IMG/VR virus record: IMGVR_UViG_3300020385_000084
Coordinates: 1-20,086 of that record
Source of the DNA: a virus
Length of the DNA: 20,086 nt
Direction: 5' to 3' (one strand)
A program made the translations under genes and the position numbers. Below the pieces are notes generated by a model, which was given only the letters and a program-made list of their open reading frames with translations, was not told the DNA's origin and did no database searches. This document shows positions 15,159 through 20,086 of this stretch, one piece after another; within the stretch, counting starts at the first letter, position 1, and every line of letters starts with the position of its first letter.

Positions 15159-15535
15159 TAAAAGCATTACTTAGTTTATTAGGCAAAGGATCCTCTAGCA
15201 GGTCTCCAATTGGGGGTTTAGCACTAGACATTAGAGAAGCTATAAAAGGCAAAGAATTAGATCCCCAAAGGCTTATTGAGCTGCAATCAGAAATAAACAA
15301 ACTAGAGGCACAACACAGAAGCATTTTTGTTGCAGGATGGAGACCTTTTATAGGATGGATTTGTGGTTTTGCTTTAGCCTATAATTTTATAATAAGAGAC
15401 CTTGCTATTTGGGCATTTGGAATTCAAAGCGTTCCTGCTCCTTTACAGATGGAACATTTAATGACTGTTCTTTTAGGAATGCTAGGATTAGGCGGAATGA
15501 GAACATTTGAAAAGCTTAAAGACAAAACTCGGTAA
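15155..15535 (+). CDS. Holin, GTA_holin_3TM-like
   Basis: A 126-aa protein coupled to the endolysin by ATGA. An N-terminal helix and a charged region (LDIREAIKGKELDPQRLIEL...) precede hydrophobic segments at about 58-88 (FVAGWRPFIGWICGFALAYN) and 101-116 (HLMTVLLGMLGLGGM), ending RTFEKLKDKTR. The AGWRPFIGW and LMTVLLGMLGLGGMRTFEK pattern matches the 'holin of 3TMs' (GTA_holin_3TM) family. These proteins make membrane holes that release the endolysin. The next tiny gene starts in its stop (TAATG). Confidence 0.78.
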   Translation: MIKALLSLLGKGSSSRSPIGGLALDIREAIKGKELDPQRLIELQSEINKLEAQHRSIFVAGWRPFIGWICGFALAYNFIIRDLAIWAFGIQSVPAPLQMEHLMTVLLGMLGLGGMRTFEKLKDKTR

Positions 15536-15660
15536 TGGCAAAAATACAAGTAACATCATATCGCAGAAAAAAGAAAACTAAAAGACCTGGTATTCATTCT
15601 AAAAATGCTAGTGTAAACCAGACAGGATATAAAAAACCATATAAAGGTCAAGGCAGATGA
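15535..15660 (+). CDS. 41-aa very basic peptide
   Basis: TAATG overlap upstream and ATGA overlap with the phosphoesterase downstream. The product MAKIQVTSYRRKKKTKRPGI, HSKNASVNQTGYKKP, YKGQGR is almost all Lys, Arg, Gly and polar residues, and lacks a hydrophobic segment. The charge suggests binding to DNA, RNA or an acidic partner. I recall similar 'KRPGxHSK...YKGQG' peptides in other Bacteroidota phages close to packaging or phosphoesterase genes; this has not been checked. Function unknown. Confidence 0.62.
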   Translation: MAKIQVTSYRRKKKTKRPGIHSKNASVNQTGYKKPYKGQGR

Positions 15661-16367
15661 CACAAAGACCTAGACTTAGTGGAAAAAGATTAGCTGCATA
15701 TAATCACATTACTAAGAAAGAATCAAGAATTCTTGTGATTGGAGATTTACATTGCCCATTTGACTTAGATGAATATTTTGATTTTTGCAGAGTTACTTAT
15801 GATAAATGGAACTGTACATCCACAATCTTTATAGGAGATGTAATTGATAACCACTACTCTAGTTATCATGAAACAGATGCAGACGGATATTCTGGTGGCG
15901 AAGAGCTTGAACTAGCTATTGCAAGACTACAACGATATTTTAAAGAGTTTCCTGTGGCAGATGTTATTCTAGGAAACCATGATCGTCTTGTAATGAGAAA
16001 GGCTCAAACATCTGCTATTCCTAGTAAATGGATTAAATCATATAAAGAAGTTCTAGAAGTGCCTACATGGAATTTTACTGAGCGCATAGAATACGATGGA
16101 GTTCAATATATTCATGGCGAAGCAGGAACAGCTCGGACAAAGTCTAAGGCAGATATGCAGTCAACAGTTCAAGGACATCTACACACACAAGCTTATTCTG
16201 AATTCTCAGTTGGCAGAAATTTTAAAATCTTTGGTACACAGACAGGATGTGGAATTGATTTTGATTCTTATGCAATGGCTTATGCTAAAGCAGGAAAAAA
16301 ACCTGCAATTGGATGTGCTGTTATTTTAGGGGGTCATACTCCTATAAATTGCATGATGGATTTATAG
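15657..16367 (+). CDS. Calcineurin-like metallophosphoesterase
   Basis: This 236-aa protein carries the full dimetal phosphoesterase set in order: GDLHCP (D30, H32), GDVIDNH (D61), GNHDR (N107, H108), IHGE (H153) and GHLH (H174, H176). The ~20-residue N-terminus is basic. It probably hydrolyses a phosphodiester or phosphomonoester in the cytoplasm; the substrate cannot be read. In phages, such enzymes have been suggested to act on DNA or nucleotides or as accessory genes. Here it is the last gene before the attachment site and coupled to the lysis operon, where lysogenic-conversion genes can also sit. Confidence 0.85.
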   Translation: MTQRPRLSGKRLAAYNHITKKESRILVIGDLHCPFDLDEYFDFCRVTYDKWNCTSTIFIGDVIDNHYSSYHETDADGYSGGEELELAIARLQRYFKEFPVADVILGNHDRLVMRKAQTSAIPSKWIKSYKEVLEVPTWNFTERIEYDGVQYIHGEAGTARTKSKADMQSTVQGHLHTQAYSEFSVGRNFKIFGTQTGCGIDFDSYAMAYAKAGKKPAIGCAVILGGHTPINCMMDL

Positions 16368-16378
16368 TTAAATATAGC

Positions 16379-16403
16379 TTTTCATTCCCCTTTTTATTCC
16401 CCC
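16379..16403 (+). repeat. Direct repeat pair, left of att core
   Basis: Two adjacent copies, TTTTCATTCCCC (16379-16390) and TTTTTATTCCCCC (16391-16403), lie 11 bases after the phosphoesterase stop. They match the pair at 16591-16615 on the far side of the att core in the same orientation. Tandem ~12-bp repeats on both sides of a core are how arm-type sites of tyrosine integrases are often arranged, so these are candidate P-arm binding sites. Confidence 0.5.
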
Positions 16404-16434
16404 AAAAAACAAGACCCTACTGTTAATAGGGTCT
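16404..16434 (-). terminator. Minus-strand hairpin terminator beside att core
   Basis: A perfect 8-bp stem (AGACCCTA 16412-16419 with TAGGGTCT 16427-16434) with a 7-nt loop. Read on the minus strand it is followed by TTG and TTTTTT, a Rho-independent pattern. There is no T-run on the plus strand. It lies just downstream of the tRNA 3' fragment in tRNA orientation, so it may be the terminator of the host tRNA gene carried within attP, which would restore termination after integration. Confidence 0.6.
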
Positions 16435-16448
16435 AAGAGAATTATAAG

Positions 16449-16473
16449 TGATCGCGATAGGATTTGAACCTTT
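16449..16473 (-). other. attP core: tRNA 3'-end fragment
   Basis: Read on the minus strand, this segment gives a T-arm (GG, TTCAAAT loop, CCTAT), a 3' acceptor half (CGCGATC) and discriminator A, with CTT, not CCA, after it. The 5' T-stem half reads AAAGG, which leaves one mismatch, and beyond it the sequence is plain AT with no D- or anticodon arm, so this is not a full tRNA. Phages that integrate into a tRNA 3' end carry just such a piece. The host tRNA should begin GATCGCG. With the flanking repeats this fills the 250-bp gene-free stretch from 16368 to 16617; its remainder is AT-rich without clear features. Confidence 0.7.
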
Positions 16474-16590
16474 GTTTTTATTTTTTTATTCTTTTTTTAT
16501 AATCATTTTTATTTTTTATAAAACCCTATCAATAGTACAATTTAAAAAAATTTAGAAAATATATGCAAAAATAAAAAATATTTATTATTA

Positions 16591-16615
16591 TTTTACATTC
16601 ACCTTTTCATTCACC
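16591..16615 (+). repeat. Direct repeat pair, right of att core
   Basis: TTTTACATTCACC (16591-16603) and TTTTCATTCACC (16604-16615) are adjacent copies just before the integrase ATG at 16618. They differ from the left pair mainly by A versus C near the end. Their position at the integrase start means that integrase bound here could also repress its own gene. They are candidate P'-arm sites. Confidence 0.5.
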
Positions 16616-16617
16616 TT

Positions 16618-17823
16618 ATGGGATTCTTTTTAAAAAAACCTAACGATGAAGTTCTAACTGCAATACAATTTATAGTTTATATAAATGACACTAATAATTA
16701 TTTAAAATATTACACAGGTCAAAAAATAAAACCAATTAATTGGAATAAAGAAACACAAAGGCCCAAACTACAAAGAGGAGATCAAGGCAAAGTCAATGCA
16801 AAAATTACTCATGTATTAAATGAATATGCTCAAGTCTTAGACGAACTAAAAGATTTTCATGGTAAAGGATTGTCAAAGCAAATAGTAAAAAAAGAATTAG
16901 ACAAGCATTTTAAAAAAATAGAAGAGAAAACAAAAGAATATTACTCTGATTATTTCGCTGAATTTATTGAGCAAAAAAAAGAAAATCAAACAATCAAAAA
17001 AGTATCTATTGACAGATACATCAAAGTCTATGAAGTAGTTTTAGAATTAGAGAAAAAAAATAAAACAAAATACAAGTTGCAGGATTTTGACAATGCCTTT
17101 TTTTCTAAGCTTATTGCCTATTTAAGAATTGACAAAAATATTTCTGACAACACCCTAAGAAGAAAGATTGGCTTTTTTAAATCGTTTTTGAATTGGTGCA
17201 TTAATAATAGTTACCAGGTTAACATGGATTATAAAAGTGTTTTATTAAAAGGCAGAGAAACACAGCACGAACATTTAACATTAAAAGAATTAGATATTTT
17301 AGAAAACCTAAAACTCAAAGAGCCTAGATCATATTACAGAGACATTTTTTTAATAGGTTGTTATTCTGGACAACGATACAGCGACTATTCCAGGTTCAAT
17401 AGAAAGCATGTAAGCAATAACATTATAAAGATTAGAGCTAAAAAAACAGCACAATTTTCTTACATACCCTTAAATAAGAGACTAAAAAGAATTCTTGACA
17501 AATATGATTGGATATTGCCAAAAATAAGTCCACAGAAGTTTAATGTCCATATTCATGAAATATGCAAAAGCGCAGGATTTGACAACATTGTAGTTCGTGA
17601 GAGGTTTTATGGTAATAAAAAAACTACTGAAGAAACGCCTCGCTATAAGCTTATTTCTAGCCACACAGCTAGAAGGACATTTATTACTTTATCTGGTCTT
17701 AAAAACGTACCTAAACAAGTAGTAAAACAAGTCACAGGCATAAGAGACGACAGAACTTTAAGCAACTATCAGCAATATGATGAAGATCAATTAAACACTA
17801 CTATTTCTGATGCTTGGGATTAG
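16618..17823 (+). CDS. int: Tyrosine recombinase integrase
   Basis: A 401-aa site-specific recombinase of the Bacteroidota 'SAM-like' type. Residues about 1-100 form an arm-binding N-terminus, about 105-205 a core-binding SAM-like helical domain (ISDNTLRRKIGFFKSFLNW), and about 220-401 the catalytic domain. Catalytic residues seen: R253 (CYSGQRYSD), K275 or K276 (RAKKTAQF), H349 and R352 (SSHTARRTF), and candidate nucleophile Y384 (LSNYQQY). The usual second His/Trp is Ile here (TGIRDDRTL). It lies right beside the att site, and its 3' end overlaps the converging repressor gene by 23 bases. It should catalyse attP x attB exchange at a tRNA gene. Confidence 0.9.
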   Translation: MGFFLKKPNDEVLTAIQFIVYINDTNNYLKYYTGQKIKPINWNKETQRPKLQRGDQGKVNAKITHVLNEYAQVLDELKDFHGKGLSKQIVKKELDKHFKKIEEKTKEYYSDYFAEFIEQKKENQTIKKVSIDRYIKVYEVVLELEKKNKTKYKLQDFDNAFFSKLIAYLRIDKNISDNTLRRKIGFFKSFLNWCINNSYQVNMDYKSVLLKGRETQHEHLTLKELDILENLKLKEPRSYYRDIFLIGCYSGQRYSDYSRFNRKHVSNNIIKIRAKKTAQFSYIPLNKRLKRILDKYDWILPKISPQKFNVHIHEICKSAGFDNIVVRERFYGNKKTTEETPRYKLISSHTARRTFITLSGLKNVPKQVVKQVTGIRDDRTLSNYQQYDEDQLNTTISDAWD

Positions 17824-18643
17824 ATACTTTTTCTGGAGATCCTAGCTTTGGAAGTATTTTTTTTAGAGAAAATTTATCTAATAAAGCTTTAATTGCAAAA
17901 TCCGTCTGAGAAATAGCGTTTTTGTGCATTTCATCATTTAAAAATTTAATTCCTTCGTCTAATTTTTTCTGAATTATTTGTTCCTGTAATTCTCTAGATT
18001 CTTTTAAGTACTCATGTATTTTTCTTGACAGCTTGTCAAAATTTTCCTGGTTTCTCTCTTTACGTTCGTGATCTAGCTTTTGTATTAAAGCTCTGTTTTC
18101 AATTTCTAATTTTTCAGCATTTTTTCTTATGCCTTCTAATTCATTAATAAAAAATTTTTCCCCTCTTTCAATTTTTAGATCTACTTTGTCAAAGAATGCA
18201 ACTGCTCTTTCCTGTTGTTCTTTTCGGTATTGATTAACTGTTTCAATCATTAGCCTTGCAGTTGTATCAACTTTTTGATTTGCTTTTTCGACTGATTTAC
18301 TTGTTTCATTAAGGGCGAAGTCATGATCTCTAAGTGCTTGGATAATGTATTGATATGAAGATTCACTTGATTTTTCTAAAGAATTTGTGCTTGTTTCTTG
18401 AGTTTGCAAACCTTTCACAATCATTTCTCCATAGCCTAAGACAACCCAATCATGATTGAGCTGTGGAAACCTTGCAATAATTTTTTCAAGAACTTTTGAA
18501 GTTGGTGTCGCGCCTTCTGTAATAATTTTTGCAATAGTTCTAACAGATGCTATTTCACATTGTTTTGCAAATTCATTTAAAGAATACCCTGTTAAATCAA
18601 CGAATTCTTTTAGCCTTTTTGATTGAGGACTGATATTTTCCAT
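17801..18643 (-). CDS. HTH repressor-like protein with coiled-coil C-terminus
   Basis: A 280-aa protein on the minus strand, facing the integrase and divergent from the early operon, where a lysogeny repressor is expected. Residues 1-75 match the DNA-binding part of Bacteroidota phage XRE repressors: RLKEFVDLTGYSLNEFAKQC, IITEGATPTSKVLEKIIARF, then FPQLNHDWVVLGYGEMI. Typical relatives continue with an S24/LexA-type self-cleaving domain. Here residues about 95-265 are instead a long charged coiled coil (e.g. KLDHERKERNQENFDKLSRK), with no Ser-Lys protease motif. Induction by RecA-stimulated cleavage is therefore unlikely; oligomerisation or partner control is more plausible. Confidence 0.75.
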   Translation of the reverse strand: MENISPQSKRLKEFVDLTGYSLNEFAKQCEIASVRTIAKIITEGATPTSKVLEKIIARFPQLNHDWVVLGYGEMIVKGLQTQETSTNSLEKSSESSYQYIIQALRDHDFALNETSKSVEKANQKVDTTARLMIETVNQYRKEQQERAVAFFDKVDLKIERGEKFFINELEGIRKNAEKLEIENRALIQKLDHERKERNQENFDKLSRKIHEYLKESRELQEQIIQKKLDEGIKFLNDEMHKNAISQTDFAIKALLDKFSLKKILPKLGSPEKVSNPKHQK

Positions 18644-18652
18644 GTGTTTTGT

Positions 18653-18664
18653 TAATAATTATTA
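18653..18664. promoter_or_regulatory. 12-bp palindrome near repressor start
   Basis: TAATAATTATTA is a perfect palindrome that lies 10 bases upstream of the repressor start on the minus strand. In AT-rich DNA such a palindrome can arise by chance, so it is only a weak operator candidate for autoregulation. Confidence 0.3.
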
Positions 18665-18669
18665 TGTAC

Positions 18670-18692
18670 TTAAATATTGATTTTATATTTAA
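18670..18692. promoter_or_regulatory. Inverted repeat, 8-bp arms, 7-bp spacer
   Basis: TTAAATAT (18670-18677) and ATATTTAA (18685-18692) are exact reverse complements around TGATTTT. The site lies in the 144-bp divergent region between repressor and early operon. It may be an operator or promoter-overlapping element; low base complexity limits the certainty. Confidence 0.4.
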
Positions 18693-18730
18693 AACATGAT
18701 TTTTATATAAATTTTACTTATATTAGCCTA

Positions 18731-18749
18731 ATAATGTATAAAACATTAT
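18731..18749. promoter_or_regulatory. Candidate repressor operator (7-5-7 inverted repeat)
   Basis: ATAATGT-ATAAA-ACATTAT is a perfect 19-bp dyad located 39 bases before the first early-operon start. Its ATGT/ACAT half-sites contain the only G and C in the repeat, and related ATGT or ACAT words recur at 18642, 18664 and 18694 in the same gap. That fits several operators of one dimeric HTH repressor controlling both divergent promoters. Confidence 0.5.
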
Positions 18750-18787
18750 AATTTTTTGTAAAAAACTTATACTAAATATATCTAAAA

Positions 18788-19093
18788 ATGACAAACGAAA
18801 TGCACAAAAAAGCTCTTAAAGAGTTAAAATCTATCAACAAATTATATATAAATAAAAAAACCAAAAAGGACGCTGACACCTATAGGACTGAAATAAAAGG
18901 ACTTTTAATTCCATTAGGAGATGTGACTATGACTGTGTGTGGAAGTATTGAAAACAAATATTCTCTTAATCATTCAATAGAACAAACCTTTTTGATAATT
19001 AGTTTACATGATTCAGATAATGAGGAAATAAAATTTACATCTGAACAAAACTTTGAATATAAAAAAGAACTTAAAAAATTAATGACAGTATGA
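18788..19093 (+). CDS. Early hypothetical protein
   Basis: The first gene of the rightward early operon, 101 aa, starting at ATG 18788; an in-frame ATG at 18800 is an alternative. The N-terminus is lysine-rich and helical (MHKKALKELKSINKLYINKK), and the middle is beta-rich (GLLIPLGDVTMTVCGSIENK, TFLIISLHDSDNEEIKF), with a basic end. No known motif or membrane segment. Its stop overlaps the next ATG (ATGA). Placement directly downstream of the operator region suggests a regulator or antirepressor-type early function, but this is inference. Confidence 0.65.
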   Translation: MTNEMHKKALKELKSINKLYINKKTKKDADTYRTEIKGLLIPLGDVTMTVCGSIENKYSLNHSIEQTFLIISLHDSDNEEIKFTSEQNFEYKKELKKLMTV

Positions 19094-19335
19094 AAAGCAC
19101 ATTCGCAATTGACACAGATTTAAAAAATCAAAAACCTTCTGTTTCAGAAACAGGGGTACGAGATATAATTACAAGAGGAGACTTGTTTAATATGTCACAA
19201 ATATCAAAAAAATATGGGTGGTCTGTAAATGTTATAAAACAAGAAATGGATTCTGGCAGACTTGAATCTAGAAAGGTTGCAGGAAGACGCTACTCTACAC
19301 AAGAGGAACTCGACAAATGGAGTCAAAAAATATAA
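19090..19335 (+). CDS. Excisionase-like HTH DNA-binding protein
   Basis: An 81-aa protein coupled to the gene before by ATGA. After a ~30-residue polar N-terminus it holds a MerR/Xis-like winged helix: FNMSQISKKYGWSVNVIKQE, then MDSGRLESRKVAGRRYSTQE and ELDKW. The pattern 'helix-turn-helix, GRL, RRYS...L..W' is typical of helix-turn-helix type 17 and excisionase families. In the early operon it may act as excisionase working with the integrase, or as a transcription regulator. The short 52-aa gene follows 2 bases later. Confidence 0.68.
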   Translation: MKSTFAIDTDLKNQKPSVSETGVRDIITRGDLFNMSQISKKYGWSVNVIKQEMDSGRLESRKVAGRRYSTQEELDKWSQKI

Positions 19336-19337
19336 CA

Positions 19338-19496
19338 ATGGAAGAGGATTACATAAATAACCTAATTGAAAAAGCTAAATCAGATTTAGTTTTTCATACA
19401 GACAAAGCAAAACAACTTAAAATTCAGATTGATGGCTATGAGCTTTTAATTGAAGACATAAAAATTCGTGATAGAAAAAAACAATTTACTGCTTAA
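19338..19496 (+). CDS. 52-aa coiled-coil hypothetical protein
   Basis: Starts 2 bases after the Xis-like gene and ends 17 bases before the next gene. The product is almost fully helical and charged (MEEDYINNLIEKAKSDLVFH, TDKAKQLKIQIDGYELLIED, then IKIRDRKKQFTA), so a short coiled coil is likely. No motif is recognised. The continuous early-operon spacing supports a real gene. Confidence 0.55.
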   Translation: MEEDYINNLIEKAKSDLVFHTDKAKQLKIQIDGYELLIEDIKIRDRKKQFTA

Positions 19497-19513
19497 TTAA
19501 AAAAACAAAACAC

Positions 19514-19891
19514 ATGACAAAATCAGAACAATTAAATACTCTCTACAAAAAATTTGGTCTAGTTCCAGAAGATTATTTTAAATCAACTCAAGGATGGACA
19601 ATCTTTTTGAGACATGGTATTGATAAAATCCAAGCTAAAGCTAAAATAAAAATAACCTATAATCCTATTGTAGTAGAAAGAGACTTTGTAGTTATAAAAG
19701 GTGTGGGAAACTATAATGATAATACAATAGAAACTTTTGGAGAAGCTGACAGAAACAGTAATTGTCGACAGACATATCCTGTTGCTATGGCAGAAAAAAG
19801 AGCAATGTCTAGAGTTGTCTTAAAACTGACAGGCTTCTATGAGTTAAATGCTTTTAGCGTTGATGAAGGCGAATTCGAAAAAGCTTCATGA
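19514..19891 (+). CDS. Possible recombination/ssDNA-related early protein
   Basis: A 125-aa protein with an A-rich leader (AAAAAAACAAAACACATG). The first half has TQGWTIFLRHGIDKIQAKAK, IKITYNPIVVERDFVVIKG. The second half has ETFGEADRNSNCRQTYPVAM, AEKRAMSRVVLKLTGFYELN. The A-x-AEKRAxSR-xxLKLxG helix resembles a segment that ERF/Sak-type annealing proteins and related early phage proteins share, where an acidic plus basic helix packs on a beta sheet. The protein is shorter than typical ERF or Rad52-like annealases, so the link is only suggestive. ATGA overlap couples it to a zinc-ribbon peptide. Confidence 0.5.
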   Translation: MTKSEQLNTLYKKFGLVPEDYFKSTQGWTIFLRHGIDKIQAKAKIKITYNPIVVERDFVVIKGVGNYNDNTIETFGEADRNSNCRQTYPVAMAEKRAMSRVVLKLTGFYELNAFSVDEGEFEKAS

Positions 19892-20028
19892 GTTTCCCAC
19901 AAACATATTATCAAGACAGAGACGAAATATGCAGCAGATGTGGTGGGCGTGCAAAAGATTTATTTCAGAACATTCCATATTGCAGAACCTGTATAAAACA
20001 AGCACAAAATCATTATCAAAATGTTTAA
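19888..20028 (+). CDS. 46-aa zinc-ribbon peptide
   Basis: ATGA overlap with the gene before. The product has two CxxC knuckles, ICSRCGG (C15, C18) and YCRTCIK (C32, C35), 13 residues apart, as in small zinc ribbons, followed by a short polar tail (QAQNHYQNV). Such peptides in early phage regions often touch DNA, RNA polymerase or other proteins. Binding of one zinc is likely from spacing; the target is unknown. The last 8 bases overlap another start. Confidence 0.62.
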   Translation: MSFPQTYYQDRDEICSRCGGRAKDLFQNIPYCRTCIKQAQNHYQNV

Positions 20029-20086
20029 AAAAATTAAAGATTCTATCTGCGATTATAGAGCAAAAAAACGATTAAAAAGTCTTTTG
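20021..20086 (+). CDS. Start of a lysine-rich ORF (3' partial)
   Basis: An ATG inside the end of the zinc-ribbon gene opens a frame that remains open to the last base of the window: MFKKIKDSICDYRAKKRLKS, LL. It is 22 residues long so far and basic. The overlap follows the same packing style as its neighbours, so it is likely a real gene that continues beyond the window. No function can be given. Confidence 0.4.
   Translation, partial: MFKKIKDSICDYRAKKRLKSLL

Noticed and set aside
16096-16329. 77-aa plus-strand ORF inside the phosphoesterase gene
   Set aside because: It lies wholly in another frame of a gene with all catalytic motifs and has no own leader or family signal.
16449-16473. A complete tRNA gene at the att site
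   Set aside because: Only the T-arm and 3' acceptor half are visible. Sequence beyond is A/T-rich with no anticodon or D-arm and no matching 5' acceptor half.
16368-16617. CRISPR array or phage-encoded mini-array at the repeated CATTC words
   Set aside because: The repeats are tandem pairs without unique spacers of even length, and no cas gene is present. Arm-type integrase sites explain them better.
17482-17664. 60-aa minus-strand ORF in the integrase
   Set aside because: It lies over the catalytic domain, which has intact motifs on the plus strand; no independent evidence for coding.

Overview
The window is about 20 kb of an AT-rich, temperate, tailed bacteriophage that most likely infects a marine Flavobacteriia-type (Bacteroidota) host. 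The host inference rests on A-rich leaders before start codons with almost no Shine-Dalgarno sequence, protein families typical of flavobacterial phages, a 'SAM-like' tyrosine integrase, and a tRNA 3' end without an encoded CCA. Genes are packed head to tail, mostly on the plus strand, with many ATGA or TAATG overlaps and many proteins under 60 residues.

Layout. (1) 1-4800: end of a large tail or baseplate-type protein (5' end outside the window), a small linker gene and a tape-measure-like protein. (2) 4803-8163: head morphogenesis, with a prohead-protease multidomain protein, a 46-aa Cys-rich peptide, an acidic scaffold-like protein, a small beta-rich protein and the major capsid protein. 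(3) 8217-11759: a tail-tube-like protein, small neck or tail proteins, the portal with an unusual Cys/His C-terminal extension, and a head-tail connector. (4) 11764-13884: a fibre-type protein, a fibre-assembly-like protein and a receptor-binding fibre. (5) 13884-15660: a compressed lysis cassette of small membrane proteins, a 23-aa CxC/CDGTH micropeptide, an M15 peptidase endolysin and a 3TM-type holin. (6) 15657-16367: a calcineurin-like phosphoesterase with all its metal motifs. (7) 16368-16617: an attachment site with a tRNA 3' fragment, a minus-strand hairpin/T-tract and two pairs of direct repeats on either side. (8) 16618-18643: a tyrosine integrase converging with, and overlapping, a repressor-like gene whose C-terminus is a long coiled coil. 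(9) 18644-20086: an operator-like divergent intergenic region and the start of an early operon (an unknown protein, an excisionase-like HTH protein, a possible recombination or ssDNA-related protein, a zinc-ribbon peptide).

Phage genes lie on both sides of the att core, and only the 3' part of a tRNA is present. The DNA therefore looks like attP on a free, circular or permuted phage genome rather than an integrated prophage end. No terminase, primase, helicase or polymerase is visible, so a large part of the genome lies outside the window. The most intriguing features are the pair of tiny CxC...CDG(S/T) peptides, the coiled-coil repressor without an S24 protease, the repeat-flanked attP, the order of the structural modules, and a GC-richer patch inside the fibre gene.
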